Assembly: GCA_025360875.1 (NCBI GenBank)
Contig: JANYBI010000438.1
Coordinates: 1 to 13,500, forward strand
Reading direction: 5' to 3'
DNA from: Lentisphaerota bacterium
Lineage (GTDB): Bacteria > Verrucomicrobiota > Lentisphaeria > Victivallales > GWF2-50-93
Length of the DNA stretch: 13,500 nt
Both the position numbers and the translations under genes were made by a program. A model generated the notes under the pieces. The model was given only the letters and a program-made list of their open reading frames with translations. It searched no databases and was not told where the DNA came from. Of the stretch, positions 1 through 6,593 are shown in pieces. Within the stretch, counting starts at the first letter, position 1, and each line of letters opens with the position of its first letter.

Positions 1-690
1 TTCAACGAGGAGGACAACCTTGAGCCTCTCGTCAAGGAACTTGAGCCCGTCCTTGAAAAGGTCGGGAAGAAATTTGAAGTTTTATTCATTGATGACAGGA
101 GCACCGACGGAAGCTTCGAGGTTTTGAAGAAGCTGAAGGAATCAAAGCCCTACATAAGGATAATCCCCCATACGGTAAACTCCGGAGAGAGCGCAGGCGA
201 GGCCACCGGTTTCGCGAACGCCAACGGCGAGATAATCATCACGATGGATGCGGACCAGCAGAATGATCCGGCCGATATCCCCGCCCTTCTTGAGGCACTT
301 CAGGATGATATCGACTGTGTCTGCGGAGTTCGCAGGCGGCGCCGGGACACCATTGTAAAAAGGATATCGTCCCGCTCGGCAAATGCCTTCAGGAACGCAA
401 TAACCGGGGACAGGATTGTCGATGCTGGCTGTACATATCGTGCGATACGGAAAAAGGCGCTCTGGCAGATACCGGTTTTCAATGGGATGCACAGGTTCCT
501 TCCGACCCTTCTCCGCATGCAGGGATACAGGGTCGTCGAGCTTCTTGTCAACGACAGACCCCGCACACGGGGGAAATCGAAATACGGCATTGGCAACAGG
601 CTTTGGCGCGGGATAATGGACTGTTTCGCGATGCGCTGGATGAAAAAAAGAGCTCTCATAGGTGACAGAGTTGGAGATGAACATTCTTAA
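1..690 (+). CDS. Glycosyltransferase family 2, dolichol/polyprenyl-phosphate sugar synthase type (5' end missing)
   Basis: The reading frame is open from base 1 to a TAA at 688-690, giving 229 visible residues. The first visible residues (FNEEDNLEPL) match the start of the GT2 fold just after the usual VVIPV strand, so only some 5-15 residues are probably missing. Visible motifs in order are FIDDRSTDGS (nucleotide-binding aspartates), MDADQQNDP (the DxD-like metal/sugar-nucleotide site), DAGCTYRA, HRFLPTLLRMQGYRV and a late PRTRGKSKYG. This series is typical of DPM1/GtrB/ArnC-like enzymes, which move a sugar from a nucleotide donor to polyprenyl phosphate on the cytoplasmic face. The protein ends soon after SKYG without membrane helices, so it is the soluble, single-domain form. 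The sugar cannot be read from sequence. The GT39 enzyme downstream (2830-4482) belongs to a class that uses such lipid-linked donors, which fits the context. Family is certain; exact substrate is unknown. Confidence 0.9.
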   Translation, partial: FNEEDNLEPLVKELEPVLEKVGKKFEVLFIDDRSTDGSFEVLKKLKESKPYIRIIPHTVNSGESAGEATGFANANGEIIITMDADQQNDPADIPALLEALQDDIDCVCGVRRRRRDTIVKRISSRSANAFRNAITGDRIVDAGCTYRAIRKKALWQIPVFNGMHRFLPTLLRMQGYRVVELLVNDRPRTRGKSKYGIGNRLWRGIMDCFAMRWMKKRALIGDRVGDEHS

Positions 691-699
691 TCCTAATAT

Positions 700-828
700 C
701 GAAATCCGAAGCACGAAATCCGAAACAATCTCAAAATCAGGAAATATGAATTTTAAAACAATGTTTTGAAGATTCGAATTTTATTAATTCCCAGTTTGTT
801 TCGAGTTTCGATATTCGTGCTTCGAATT
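700..828. repeat. Compound inverted/direct repeat element (REP- or MITE-like)
   Basis: The gap 691-864 is AT-rich and carries no gene. It contains an imperfect inverted repeat: 703-726 pairs with 805-828 at 20 of 24 positions, including an exact 11-bp core, CGAAGCACGAA at 707-717 and its complement at 814-824. The left arm itself is a 14-bp tandem direct repeat (700-713 and 714-727, 13 of 14 identical, unit beginning CGAAATCCGAA). Near the centre (748-775) a second imperfect palindrome flanks the AAAACAATGTTTT core. Such CGAAAT/ATTTCG-rich palindromic elements recur in intergenic regions of many uncultured bacterial genomes; that comparison is from memory and not checked. It could act as a transcription terminator or RNA hairpin after the GT2 gene, or be a non-autonomous mobile repeat. 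I see no second copy in this window. Confidence 0.6.
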
Positions 829-864
829 TTAATATAGACAAAGAGTTCAGAAGAAAACAAGAAA

Positions 865-1617
865 ATGACGGATAACAATACGGATGGGAACGGCAATAGG
901 AATGGCGACAACGGTTCCGAAGGGGATTTCCAGCATCTGATTGAAAAGCCTGCCTCAAGCTCCGTCCTTTCAATAAGGAAAGACTTTCTCTTCCTGCTCG
1001 GATTTGTCATAATCATATTCATCGCATATAACTCCCCGCTGAAGCAATACATCGACAAGGCACCCGAAATCTGCGAGAAGATAAAACAGACCGGATTTCT
1101 CGCGCCGCTGATCTTCATCCTGGGTGTGTGCGTCCTTGTATGCGCCGGAGTGCCGCGTCTTCTCCTCTGTCCGGTCGGCGGGATGGCTTTCGGATTCGTC
1201 ATGGGGCTGACGTACTGCGTGATCGGTACATTGATTGCCTATTACATTGTTTTCCTTTTTGTGAGATGGGGCGGCAGGAATTTCGTCCTGAAGCACAGCC
1301 ACGGGCTCAATAAGCTTGTGAAAATTCTGGAGCATGGCGGGATTCCGGCGGTGATACTTGCAAGGCAGATGCCCATCCATGGAATGGTGATCAACCTGAT
1401 CCTCGGGCTGTCGCCTATCAGGCACAGGGATTTCCTCATCGGGACGCTCATAGGACTTTTCCCGGAGGCGATTCCATTTACGCTTATTGGCAAAGGGGCG
1501 AAGCAGGGAAATATCGGCCAGACCATGATCTACATAATGCTTGCACTTCTCGCCCTTGTCCTTATCTGGCTGATTGCCAAGCTTTATTCGAGGAATAAAA
1601 AAGCCAATTCAGATTGA
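865..1617 (+). CDS. TVP38/TMEM64 family (VTT domain, DedA-like) membrane protein
   Basis: This is a 250-residue integral membrane protein. A hydrophilic Asn/Gly/Asp-rich head (residues 1-38) precedes a first helix (about 39-55). The VTT core follows: GVPRLLLCPVGGMAFG (95-110), a helix to about 133, RWGGRNFV (134-141), ILARQMP (164-170), then GLSPIRHRDFLIGTLIGLFP (181-200) and IGKG, and a last helix at about 219-240. These match the SNARE-associated/VTT family (YdjX, TVP38, TMEM64, DedA relatives). Members are implicated in moving lipids across membranes, and DedA-family proteins in recycling undecaprenyl phosphate. The ATG at 865 has only a weak purine-rich ribosome site (AAGAAA), but no better in-frame start is visible. 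Its place between a polyprenyl-phosphate sugar synthase and a GT-C enzyme makes a role in carrier-lipid handling plausible; that is inference. Confidence 0.9.
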   Translation: MTDNNTDGNGNRNGDNGSEGDFQHLIEKPASSSVLSIRKDFLFLLGFVIIIFIAYNSPLKQYIDKAPEICEKIKQTGFLAPLIFILGVCVLVCAGVPRLLLCPVGGMAFGFVMGLTYCVIGTLIAYYIVFLFVRWGGRNFVLKHSHGLNKLVKILEHGGIPAVILARQMPIHGMVINLILGLSPIRHRDFLIGTLIGLFPEAIPFTLIGKGAKQGNIGQTMIYIMLALLALVLIWLIAKLYSRNKKANSD

Positions 1618-1642
1618 AAAATTATATAGAACAAATATTTTC

Positions 1643-1670
1643 TTTTCCTTATCCATCCAGGAAAGGAAAA
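1643..1670 (+). repeat. Perfect 8-bp inverted repeat between TVP38-like gene and wlbA-like gene
   Basis: TTTTCCTT (1643-1650) pairs with AAGGAAAA (1663-1670) around a 12-base loop. It sits 26 bases after the TVP38-like stop codon and 24 bases before the next start. The stem is weak in GC and is followed by TATAAAATT rather than a run of T, so it is a poor intrinsic terminator. It may be a weak attenuator or chance in AT-rich DNA. Confidence 0.25.
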
Positions 1671-1693
1671 TATAAAATTAAGGATATTAAATT

Positions 1694-2773
1694 ATGAATA
1701 ACAGGAAACTGAAATTTGCGGTAATAGGATGCGGACGCGTCTCGAACAACCACCTGAAGGCATTGACATCCGGCAAGATCGATGGCGAACTGGTTGCGAT
1801 TTGCGACGTGGACGAGAAAAAGGCCAAGGCCAAGTCGGAGGAATTCAAAGTTCCATATTATTTGGACTATCATGAAATGATGAAGAAGCATCCCGAGATT
1901 GACGTTGTTGATATTGCAACCCCTACCGGTTATCACGCAAGGCACGTTATCGATGTCGCGAAATATGGGAAACACATTGTTGTTGAGAAGCCGATGTCCC
2001 TGCGTGTGTCTGACTGCGATGCGATGATGAAGGTGTGTGCCGATAGCAAGTGCCGTCTTTTTGTGGTCAAGCAGAACCGTTTCAATCCCGCCGTCGTCTC
2101 CGCCAGGAATGCTCTCGATTCCGGCCGTTTCGGAAAGATGGTCATGGGAACTGTCCGCGTCAGATGGAGACGTGTCCAGTCATATTACGAACAGGACAAT
2201 TGGCATGGTACATGGGAACTTGACGGTGGAGTGATGTCCCAGCAGGCTAGCCATCATCTTGATCTTCTACAGTGGTTCATGGGGCCGATCGAGTCCATGC
2301 AGTGCATATCGGCTACACGGCTCCTCGACATAGAGGTTGAGGACACCTCGCTGGCGACATTCAAGTTCAAGTCAGGTGCCCTTGGCGCATACGAGGCAAC
2401 TGTAGCGTCGCGTCCTGAAGATCTCGAAGGGTCACTCAGCCTTCTCGGTGAAAAGGGCACGATTATTATTGGGGGCCATGCTGTGAACAAGATTCTCTAC
2501 TGGAAGTTCCAGGACGAACAACCCGACGATCTCCTGATGCAGAACGCATCCTCGCAGGAAGTGCCCAACGTCTACGGGCATGGGCACACTCCGTATCTTG
2601 CAAACGTGATTGACGCAATAGTCAGCAACAAACCAGCGCTTGTCGAAGCTCCCGAGGGAAAGAAGAATATCGAGATTCTGACGGCGTTATACGAATCCGC
2701 CGCTCTGGGCGGACAGAAGGTCCAGCCTGGATGCCCTATTGTAAAATCCCTTCTGGGAAAGAAGACAGGCTGA
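1694..2773 (+). CDS. wlbA: Gfo/Idh/MocA oxidoreductase, WlbA/WbpB-like UDP-N-acetylglucosaminuronate 3-dehydrogenase
   Basis: The 359-residue protein has an N-terminal Rossmann fold with VIGCGRVSNNHL (10-21) for NAD binding and an acidic residue after the second strand (CDVDE, 37-41). It has the family's EKP motif (98-100, lysine 99) and a C-terminal half with DNWHGTWELDGGVMSQQASH (168-187) and HLDLLQW (188-194); the histidine beside it is the usual catalytic partner of the EKP lysine. The run KQNRFNP, W-E-LDGG, Q-ASHH-DLL, IEVEDT, LEGSLSLLGEKGT closely resembles WlbA/WbpB. These enzymes oxidise C3 of UDP-GlcNAcA, the first step toward 2,3-diacetamido uronic acids of O-antigens. The partner aminotransferase and acetyltransferase (WlbC/WlbE types) are not in the window. 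Start: ATG 1694 with AAGGA at 1680-1684. It lies 56 bp ahead of the GT39 gene, probably cotranscribed. Family is certain; the substrate is well supported by similarity but not proven. Confidence 0.85.
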   Translation: MNNRKLKFAVIGCGRVSNNHLKALTSGKIDGELVAICDVDEKKAKAKSEEFKVPYYLDYHEMMKKHPEIDVVDIATPTGYHARHVIDVAKYGKHIVVEKPMSLRVSDCDAMMKVCADSKCRLFVVKQNRFNPAVVSARNALDSGRFGKMVMGTVRVRWRRVQSYYEQDNWHGTWELDGGVMSQQASHHLDLLQWFMGPIESMQCISATRLLDIEVEDTSLATFKFKSGALGAYEATVASRPEDLEGSLSLLGEKGTIIIGGHAVNKILYWKFQDEQPDDLLMQNASSQEVPNVYGHGHTPYLANVIDAIVSNKPALVEAPEGKKNIEILTALYESAALGGQKVQPGCPIVKSLLGKKTG

Positions 2774-2829
2774 GTCAATTGTCGCCGGCATGATGAAGGC
2801 AATCTGGAATATCATAATGGAATTCAACC

Positions 2830-4482
2830 TTGAATAAACTTGGCGCCTTCATAATCGTCTTCCTGATCTGGGCGGGAATATATCTTCCCGGACTCGGTAC
2901 GATCGACATTGATTTCAACGAAGGACGCAGGATAATGCCTGCAGTGGGGATGATTGATACGGGCAACTGGAGGACTCCCAGTCTTGCCGGCAATGAGTAT
3001 TTCAAGAAACCTCCGATGATCAACTGGCTTATTGCCTCCTCATTTATAATCTGTGGAGAACGTTCCGAATTTGCAGCCAGGCTTCCGTCAGTCCTTTTCA
3101 TTCTCGCCTTTGTTTCCACGCTCGTCCTGATGTCATCTGAGCTTCTTTCCCTGAAGGCGCGTTTCATGGGCGCGATATTTTTCATGACGGCATATGCCTC
3201 TTTCGACAACGGACGCCAGATTGAGATTGACAGCATTTACGCATCCATAACAGGAATCGCAACTGTCTGCTGGCTGAACCTGTGGACTGCCCGGGATTTT
3301 TCCAGGCTTCGTCTCTGGCTCATAACTGCCTTGATAATAGGCTTAGGCCTTCTTGTGAAAGGTCCGTTGATCCTCCTTTTCTTCTATGCAGTCGTCCTGA
3401 GCGTTCTAATCTCAGAAGGGCGTTCCAAGGAACTGTTGCGATATGAGCACTTCGTCGGCATTGCCATTATGTGCATGATTTTCTTTTCATGGGCGTTCCT
3501 GATAAATGCGCCAAAGACCCAGTCGGAGCACATGGCCAGTACCTGGCTCAGCGAGATAAAGATGAGATTTACTGCGGAAGATGTCAATCTCCTCCTTTGG
3601 TTCAAACGCGTGCTTGGTGCGGTAATGGGATATCTCCCATGGCTTATCCTAATACCGTTCCTGTGGATACCGGGATGGGTTAAAAATGTTGGGGAACGTC
3701 ATGTCATGATATTCAAGGCCTGCAGGCTGGCATTGGTCCTGTCCTTCGTGGCGGTCAACCTCATGCCTGGAACCAAGGCAAGATATTCATTCCCTCTTTT
3801 CTGTCTGGCGTTTACTCTCCTTGGATGGCTTGTTTCTGTTCAGCCGTCAATTCCGGCGCTTGCTGAGAAAGCATGGAGACGGATCCTTTTTTTCGTTCTG
3901 GCCGCAGTTCCAACTGTATCAGTCATCATGGCAATTTTGATCTGCCTCTCCAGTTCAATACATGGACTTTTTCCGCTAAGAATTTCCGAATTGTTTTCAT
4001 TGTTCGTCTCAAATGAGGTTAAGCTGGGAATCTTTTTTGCAGCTGTGATGACGTCCCTGATTGCATTGTCAGCCTACAGGAATTGGAAACCTGTCTCAGG
4101 ATATGAGAAGCTGGTGCTCTTTACTGGGCTTACTATGGTATCGGCGGTGATATTTTACGCTTCATTCGTGCTACCGGTCGTGGAGGAGAAAATTGGCAGG
4201 AAAACAAGCGAGACTGGCCAGGATTTGACCGAAAAGATTTCAGGAAATGTCCTGTGCGCATATAAGATCGAGTGTGAACCATTCCTCTTCTACGTCAGAC
4301 CGAGGGTTGAATTCCTGGTTAAACCCGAGCAGGTGGATTCCAATGTGAAATATCTGCTGTCCAGAGCGGAACTGCTGGATGAACTTTCGGAGCTTGGCAT
4401 CCTTGCAAGGAACCATCATGAGGTTTTTGCATTCAAGCGGGGAAGGGCAGACTACCGCCTGATTGAACTTGGTACCGAATAG
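2830..4482 (+). CDS. GT39/ArnT-like GT-C family membrane glycosyltransferase
   Basis: The 550-residue polytopic protein starts with a membrane helix (about 6-20) followed by the first outer loop with DFNEGRRIMPAVGMIDTGNW (28-47) and EYFKKPPMINWL (56-67). That is the ArnT/PMT signature, with an acidic residue (E31) before an arginine pair and the KPP motif. EIDSIYAS (132-139) and GLLVKGP (173-179) are the next conserved loops. About ten further hydrophobic helices follow, then a soluble C-terminal segment of about 100 residues. Such enzymes transfer a sugar or amino sugar from a polyprenyl-phosphate donor to lipid, glycan or protein on the outer face of the inner membrane. The start is TTG 2830, the only choice that keeps the first helix and loop; its ribosome site is poor. 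A 15-codon out-of-frame ATG ORF (2790-2837) overlaps it. The gene ends 13 bp from the convergent lipoprotein gene. Acceptor and sugar are unknown. Confidence 0.88.
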   Translation: MNKLGAFIIVFLIWAGIYLPGLGTIDIDFNEGRRIMPAVGMIDTGNWRTPSLAGNEYFKKPPMINWLIASSFIICGERSEFAARLPSVLFILAFVSTLVLMSSELLSLKARFMGAIFFMTAYASFDNGRQIEIDSIYASITGIATVCWLNLWTARDFSRLRLWLITALIIGLGLLVKGPLILLFFYAVVLSVLISEGRSKELLRYEHFVGIAIMCMIFFSWAFLINAPKTQSEHMASTWLSEIKMRFTAEDVNLLLWFKRVLGAVMGYLPWLILIPFLWIPGWVKNVGERHVMIFKACRLALVLSFVAVNLMPGTKARYSFPLFCLAFTLLGWLVSVQPSIPALAEKAWRRILFFVLAAVPTVSVIMAILICLSSSIHGLFPLRISELFSLFVSNEVKLGIFFAAVMTSLIALSAYRNWKPVSGYEKLVLFTGLTMVSAVIFYASFVLPVVEEKIGRKTSETGQDLTEKISGNVLCAYKIECEPFLFYVRPRVEFLVKPEQVDSNVKYLLSRAELLDELSELGILARNHHEVFAFKRGRADYRLIELGTE

Positions 4483-4495
4483 GAAATGGGCCGGA

Positions 4496-4804
4496 TTATT
4501 TTTTAACTTCCTGGGAAATAGCCTTCCACTTGCCGTTCTCTTTCTTGAACGTGAACTGCCAGATGACTTTAGGGCCGCTTAATTCGGCCGCCTCCATTTT
4601 GCATATGGCGATGGCTGTCTCACCTTTCTCATCGACTTTCTCGAAACTTGCAACTTTCATGTCCATGCTTCTGCTTTTGCAATATTCCTTTATGGCCGCC
4701 TCGTAAGGGGCTGTGTTGACAGAGATTTCTTCCTTACCGCCGCAGGCGGAAAGAAGAGAGAGGATGATTGACATTGAAATGAAGGCGATGATCAGTTTCT
4801 TCAT
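4496..4804 (-). CDS. Small lipoprotein, hypothetical
   Basis: A 102-residue protein with a lipoprotein signal: MKK, a hydrophobic stretch (4-19) and the lipobox LLSAC with cysteine 21. The mature part is about 80 residues and reads as one helix (APYEAAIKEYCKSR) followed by beta strands ending in WQFTFKKENGKWKAI, a pattern seen in small NTF2-like or DUF4878-like lipoproteins; this is a fold guess only. An in-frame ATG seven codons upstream (4825) exists. I chose 4804 because GAGG lies 8 bases before it and the signal peptide then starts in the normal way. It faces the GT39 gene tail to tail and diverges from the kinase operon. A near-consensus promoter lies about 50 bases upstream. Function is not recognised. 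Confidence 0.8.
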   Translation of the reverse strand: MKKLIIAFISMSIILSLLSACGGKEEISVNTAPYEAAIKEYCKSRSMDMKVASFEKVDEKGETAIAICKMEAAELSGPKVIWQFTFKKENGKWKAISQEVKK

Positions 4805-4854
4805 ATTAAACCTCGGTTTGTTCATGTTTTACACGCTCCAGGATTACTTTCTGA

Positions 4855-4882
4855 ATTATAATGCAACATGTGACAAAGTCAA
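4855..4882 (-). promoter_or_regulatory. Near-consensus sigma70 promoter for the small lipoprotein
   Basis: Read on the - strand, TTGACT (4882-4877) is followed after exactly 16 bases by TATAAT (4860-4855). Transcription would begin near 4848 and reach the lipoprotein ATG (4804) after about 44 bases. It is the best promoter match in the window. The same AT-rich core also reads TATAAT on the + strand at 4857-4862, but no -35 box goes with that one. Confidence 0.65.
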
Positions 4883-4927
4883 AGTAATGGGTATTTTTTG
4901 AGGTTCCTATGTTTGATAATAGCATTG

Positions 4928-4957
4928 TTGTGGAATATTTTTATAAATTGCCATAAT
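4928..4957 (+). promoter_or_regulatory. Candidate promoter of the kinase/PH/peptidase operon
   Basis: TTGTGG (4928-4933) and CATAAT (4952-4957) are spaced by 18 bases in the divergent gap 4805-4993. The start point would be near 4964, giving a leader of about 30 bases before the preferred kinase start at 4994. If it is used, the longer in-frame start at 4898 would be untranscribed, which agrees with the shorter protein. Both boxes deviate from consensus, so this is tentative. Confidence 0.35.
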
Positions 4958-4980
4958 ATTATTGGTTCTAAGCTGCAAAC

Positions 4981-4986
4981 GGGGAA
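4981..4986 (+). promoter_or_regulatory. Ribosome binding site that fixes the kinase start at TTG 4994
   Basis: GGGGAA lies 7 bases before TTG 4994. The alternative in-frame TTG at 4898 has no purine-rich site at proper spacing and would add a 32-residue head unrelated to the zinc ribbon. Starting at 4994 puts the first zinc-ribbon cysteine at residue 7, as is usual for N-terminal ribbons. Confidence 0.5.
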
Positions 4987-4993
4987 TCGGAAT

Positions 4994-6556
4994 TTGAAAA
5001 ATACGTATATCTGTCCATCCTGCAAGAAGGAGTTCGACTGGGACGACTCCATGGAAGAAACTTTGATCAGATGCCCGGTCTGCCAGACGGAGATGATGGC
5101 TCCATCACCGATTCTGACTAAGGGTGCGGTTGTAGGCGACTATCTTATCAGGGAGCGGATTGGAATAGGGGGGATGGGGGAGGTTTATCTCGCTGAACAG
5201 CGTTCGATGAAACGGCCTATCGCCTTGAAAATACTGCATGAGGATCTTATCAAGGACCAGGCTTATCTTGAGAGGTTCTACCGGGAGGTCAGGATCCTCG
5301 CACAGATAGAGCATCCAAATGTCGTCAGCGCTATCGAAGCAGGCAAGGATTGCGACGTCTATTATTTTTCAATGACATACATCGATGGCAAGGACATTAA
5401 GCGGCTTCTTGACGAAGGTGTCAAGTTCTCGGAATTTGAGGCGCTGAGGGTGTGCTGCGAAATAGCATATGCGCTCAAATATGCCTGGGACAAGCATGGA
5501 ATACTCCACCGTGACATCAAACCCGCCAATATCATGCTCACAAACGAAGGCGATGTCAAGCTGATGGATCTGGGCATATCAAAGAAGGTCAAAGGCGGAG
5601 AGGACGTCGAGCTGACCATGGCCGGAATGATGGTGGGGTCCCCCCAGTATGTCAGCCCTGAGCAGGCGAAGGCCCTGAAGGACATGGATTTCCGCGCCGA
5701 TATGTATTCGCTCGGGGCAAGCCTGTACCATATGCTTGTCGGACAGACCCCGTTTCCCGGAGACAATGCGATGGAAGTGCTTGCCAGGCACCTCGACGAG
5801 CCGGTTCCGGATCCGCGCAAAATCAGGAAGGATATTTCAAAGAATACTGCTGAACTCATCAGTATCATGATGGCAAAGCGGAAAGAGGACAGGTTTGCGA
5901 GCTGGGATGACTGCATACAGGAGATAAAGGATATAATGGATGATTTGAGCGAGGGTGGGAAACTGGTGACATCCCATATCAAGACAGGGAAGACTAGAGT
6001 AGGAATAGCCATTGGGAAGGTGGCGGTTGAGAAGAAAAAAACCGGACAGCCTATCATGTCCGCAAAAATGATGAAAGTCGTCATCTATGTGTTGCTTTTT
6101 ACGATCTGTCTTGCTGGTTTCTCTCTCGTCATCAAGAAAGGCATGGCGGATGCAAAAAAGGACAGGGCGAAAAATCTGTTCAATGAAGCTGTGAAGTTCA
6201 TAGAGAGCAATCCGGATCCGTCGAATTTCAGGAAAGCCCTCGTGATGTTTGAAGCGGTCCAGCGGGTCGGTGATGCTGACTGTGCCGCTGCGGCGAAAGG
6301 CGAGATGGATAAAATCCTTGACAAGGTCCAGAAACTTAAGAACAAAAAAATACAGGATCAGAAGCGGACCGCCCTGGAGGAGCTGAAAAAGCAGTCCTTT
6401 GAGTACGAGAAGAACGGCGAACTTGACAAGGCTCTTGCAGTCTGGACGGCATACAAGAGCAGTGGCCCGTACGCGAAAGATTTTGATTTTGAAATAAGCA
6501 AGGCAGTTGATTACCTCAATAGGAAGAAGAAGGTCAAGGAAGACGGTGTCGACTGA
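4994..6556 (+). CDS. Zinc-ribbon Ser/Thr protein kinase (PknB type) with transmembrane anchor
   Basis: From TTG 4994 the protein has 520 residues. Residues 1-35 form a zinc ribbon with two CPxC knuckles (C7/C10 and C27/C30). The kinase domain (about 50-315) has all catalytic elements: glycine loop GIGGMGEV (57-64), lysine 79 in IALKIL, a candidate helix-C glutamate (E98), HRDIKPANI (172-180, catalytic D174), DLG (192-194, the common bacterial form of DFG), SPEQA (221-225) and the helix-F region DMYSLG. One membrane helix follows (about 361-380). Then comes a 140-residue, lysine-rich, probably extracytoplasmic helical region with TPR- or coiled-coil-like repeats (LFNEAVKFIES; ALEELKKQSFEYEKNGELDKA). 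It should phosphorylate Ser/Thr of partner proteins in response to an envelope signal. It heads an operon with two PH proteins (37 bp downstream) and a peptidase. Similar ribbon-kinase fusions occur in PVC and related bacteria (from memory). Substrates are unknown. Confidence 0.92.
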   Translation: MKNTYICPSCKKEFDWDDSMEETLIRCPVCQTEMMAPSPILTKGAVVGDYLIRERIGIGGMGEVYLAEQRSMKRPIALKILHEDLIKDQAYLERFYREVRILAQIEHPNVVSAIEAGKDCDVYYFSMTYIDGKDIKRLLDEGVKFSEFEALRVCCEIAYALKYAWDKHGILHRDIKPANIMLTNEGDVKLMDLGISKKVKGGEDVELTMAGMMVGSPQYVSPEQAKALKDMDFRADMYSLGASLYHMLVGQTPFPGDNAMEVLARHLDEPVPDPRKIRKDISKNTAELISIMMAKRKEDRFASWDDCIQEIKDIMDDLSEGGKLVTSHIKTGKTRVGIAIGKVAVEKKKTGQPIMSAKMMKVVIYVLLFTICLAGFSLVIKKGMADAKKDRAKNLFNEAVKFIESNPDPSNFRKALVMFEAVQRVGDADCAAAAKGEMDKILDKVQKLKNKKIQDQKRTALEELKKQSFEYEKNGELDKALAVWTAYKSSGPYAKDFDFEISKAVDYLNRKKKVKEDGVD

Positions 6557-6579
6557 TTTTGCGATAAAAGAACTATTAC

Positions 6580-6586
6580 GGAAAGG
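6580..6586 (+). promoter_or_regulatory. Ribosome binding site setting the first PH-protein start
   Basis: GGAAAGG ends 7 bases before ATG 6594. The reading frame is open further upstream into the kinase gene, but no start there has such a site, and the paralogue next door has no equivalent extension. Confidence 0.6.
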
Positions 6587-6593
6587 TTTAAAA

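Noticed and set aside
142..714. Open frames of 190 and 119 codons on the - strand opposite the GT2 gene
   Set aside because: They are antisense to conserved GT2 motifs and look like no protein family.
753..1202. A - strand open frame across the inverted repeat and the start of the TVP38-like gene
   Set aside because: It is antisense to the VTT domain and its end runs through the repeat element, so it is not a credible gene.
4483..4495. A bidirectional terminator between the convergent GT39 and lipoprotein genes
   Set aside because: No stem longer than 5 bp is seen there; the T run at 4499-4504 lies inside the lipoprotein coding end without a hairpin before it.
4808..4819. Short palindrome AAACC-TC-GGTTT covering the lipoprotein's ribosome site
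   Set aside because: The stem is only 5 bp with a 2-base centre, too small to hide the ribosome site convincingly; probably chance.
5362..6084. A 240-codon open frame on the - strand inside the Ser/Thr kinase gene
   Set aside because: It is the complement of a clear kinase domain, serine- and proline-rich, without a start signal.
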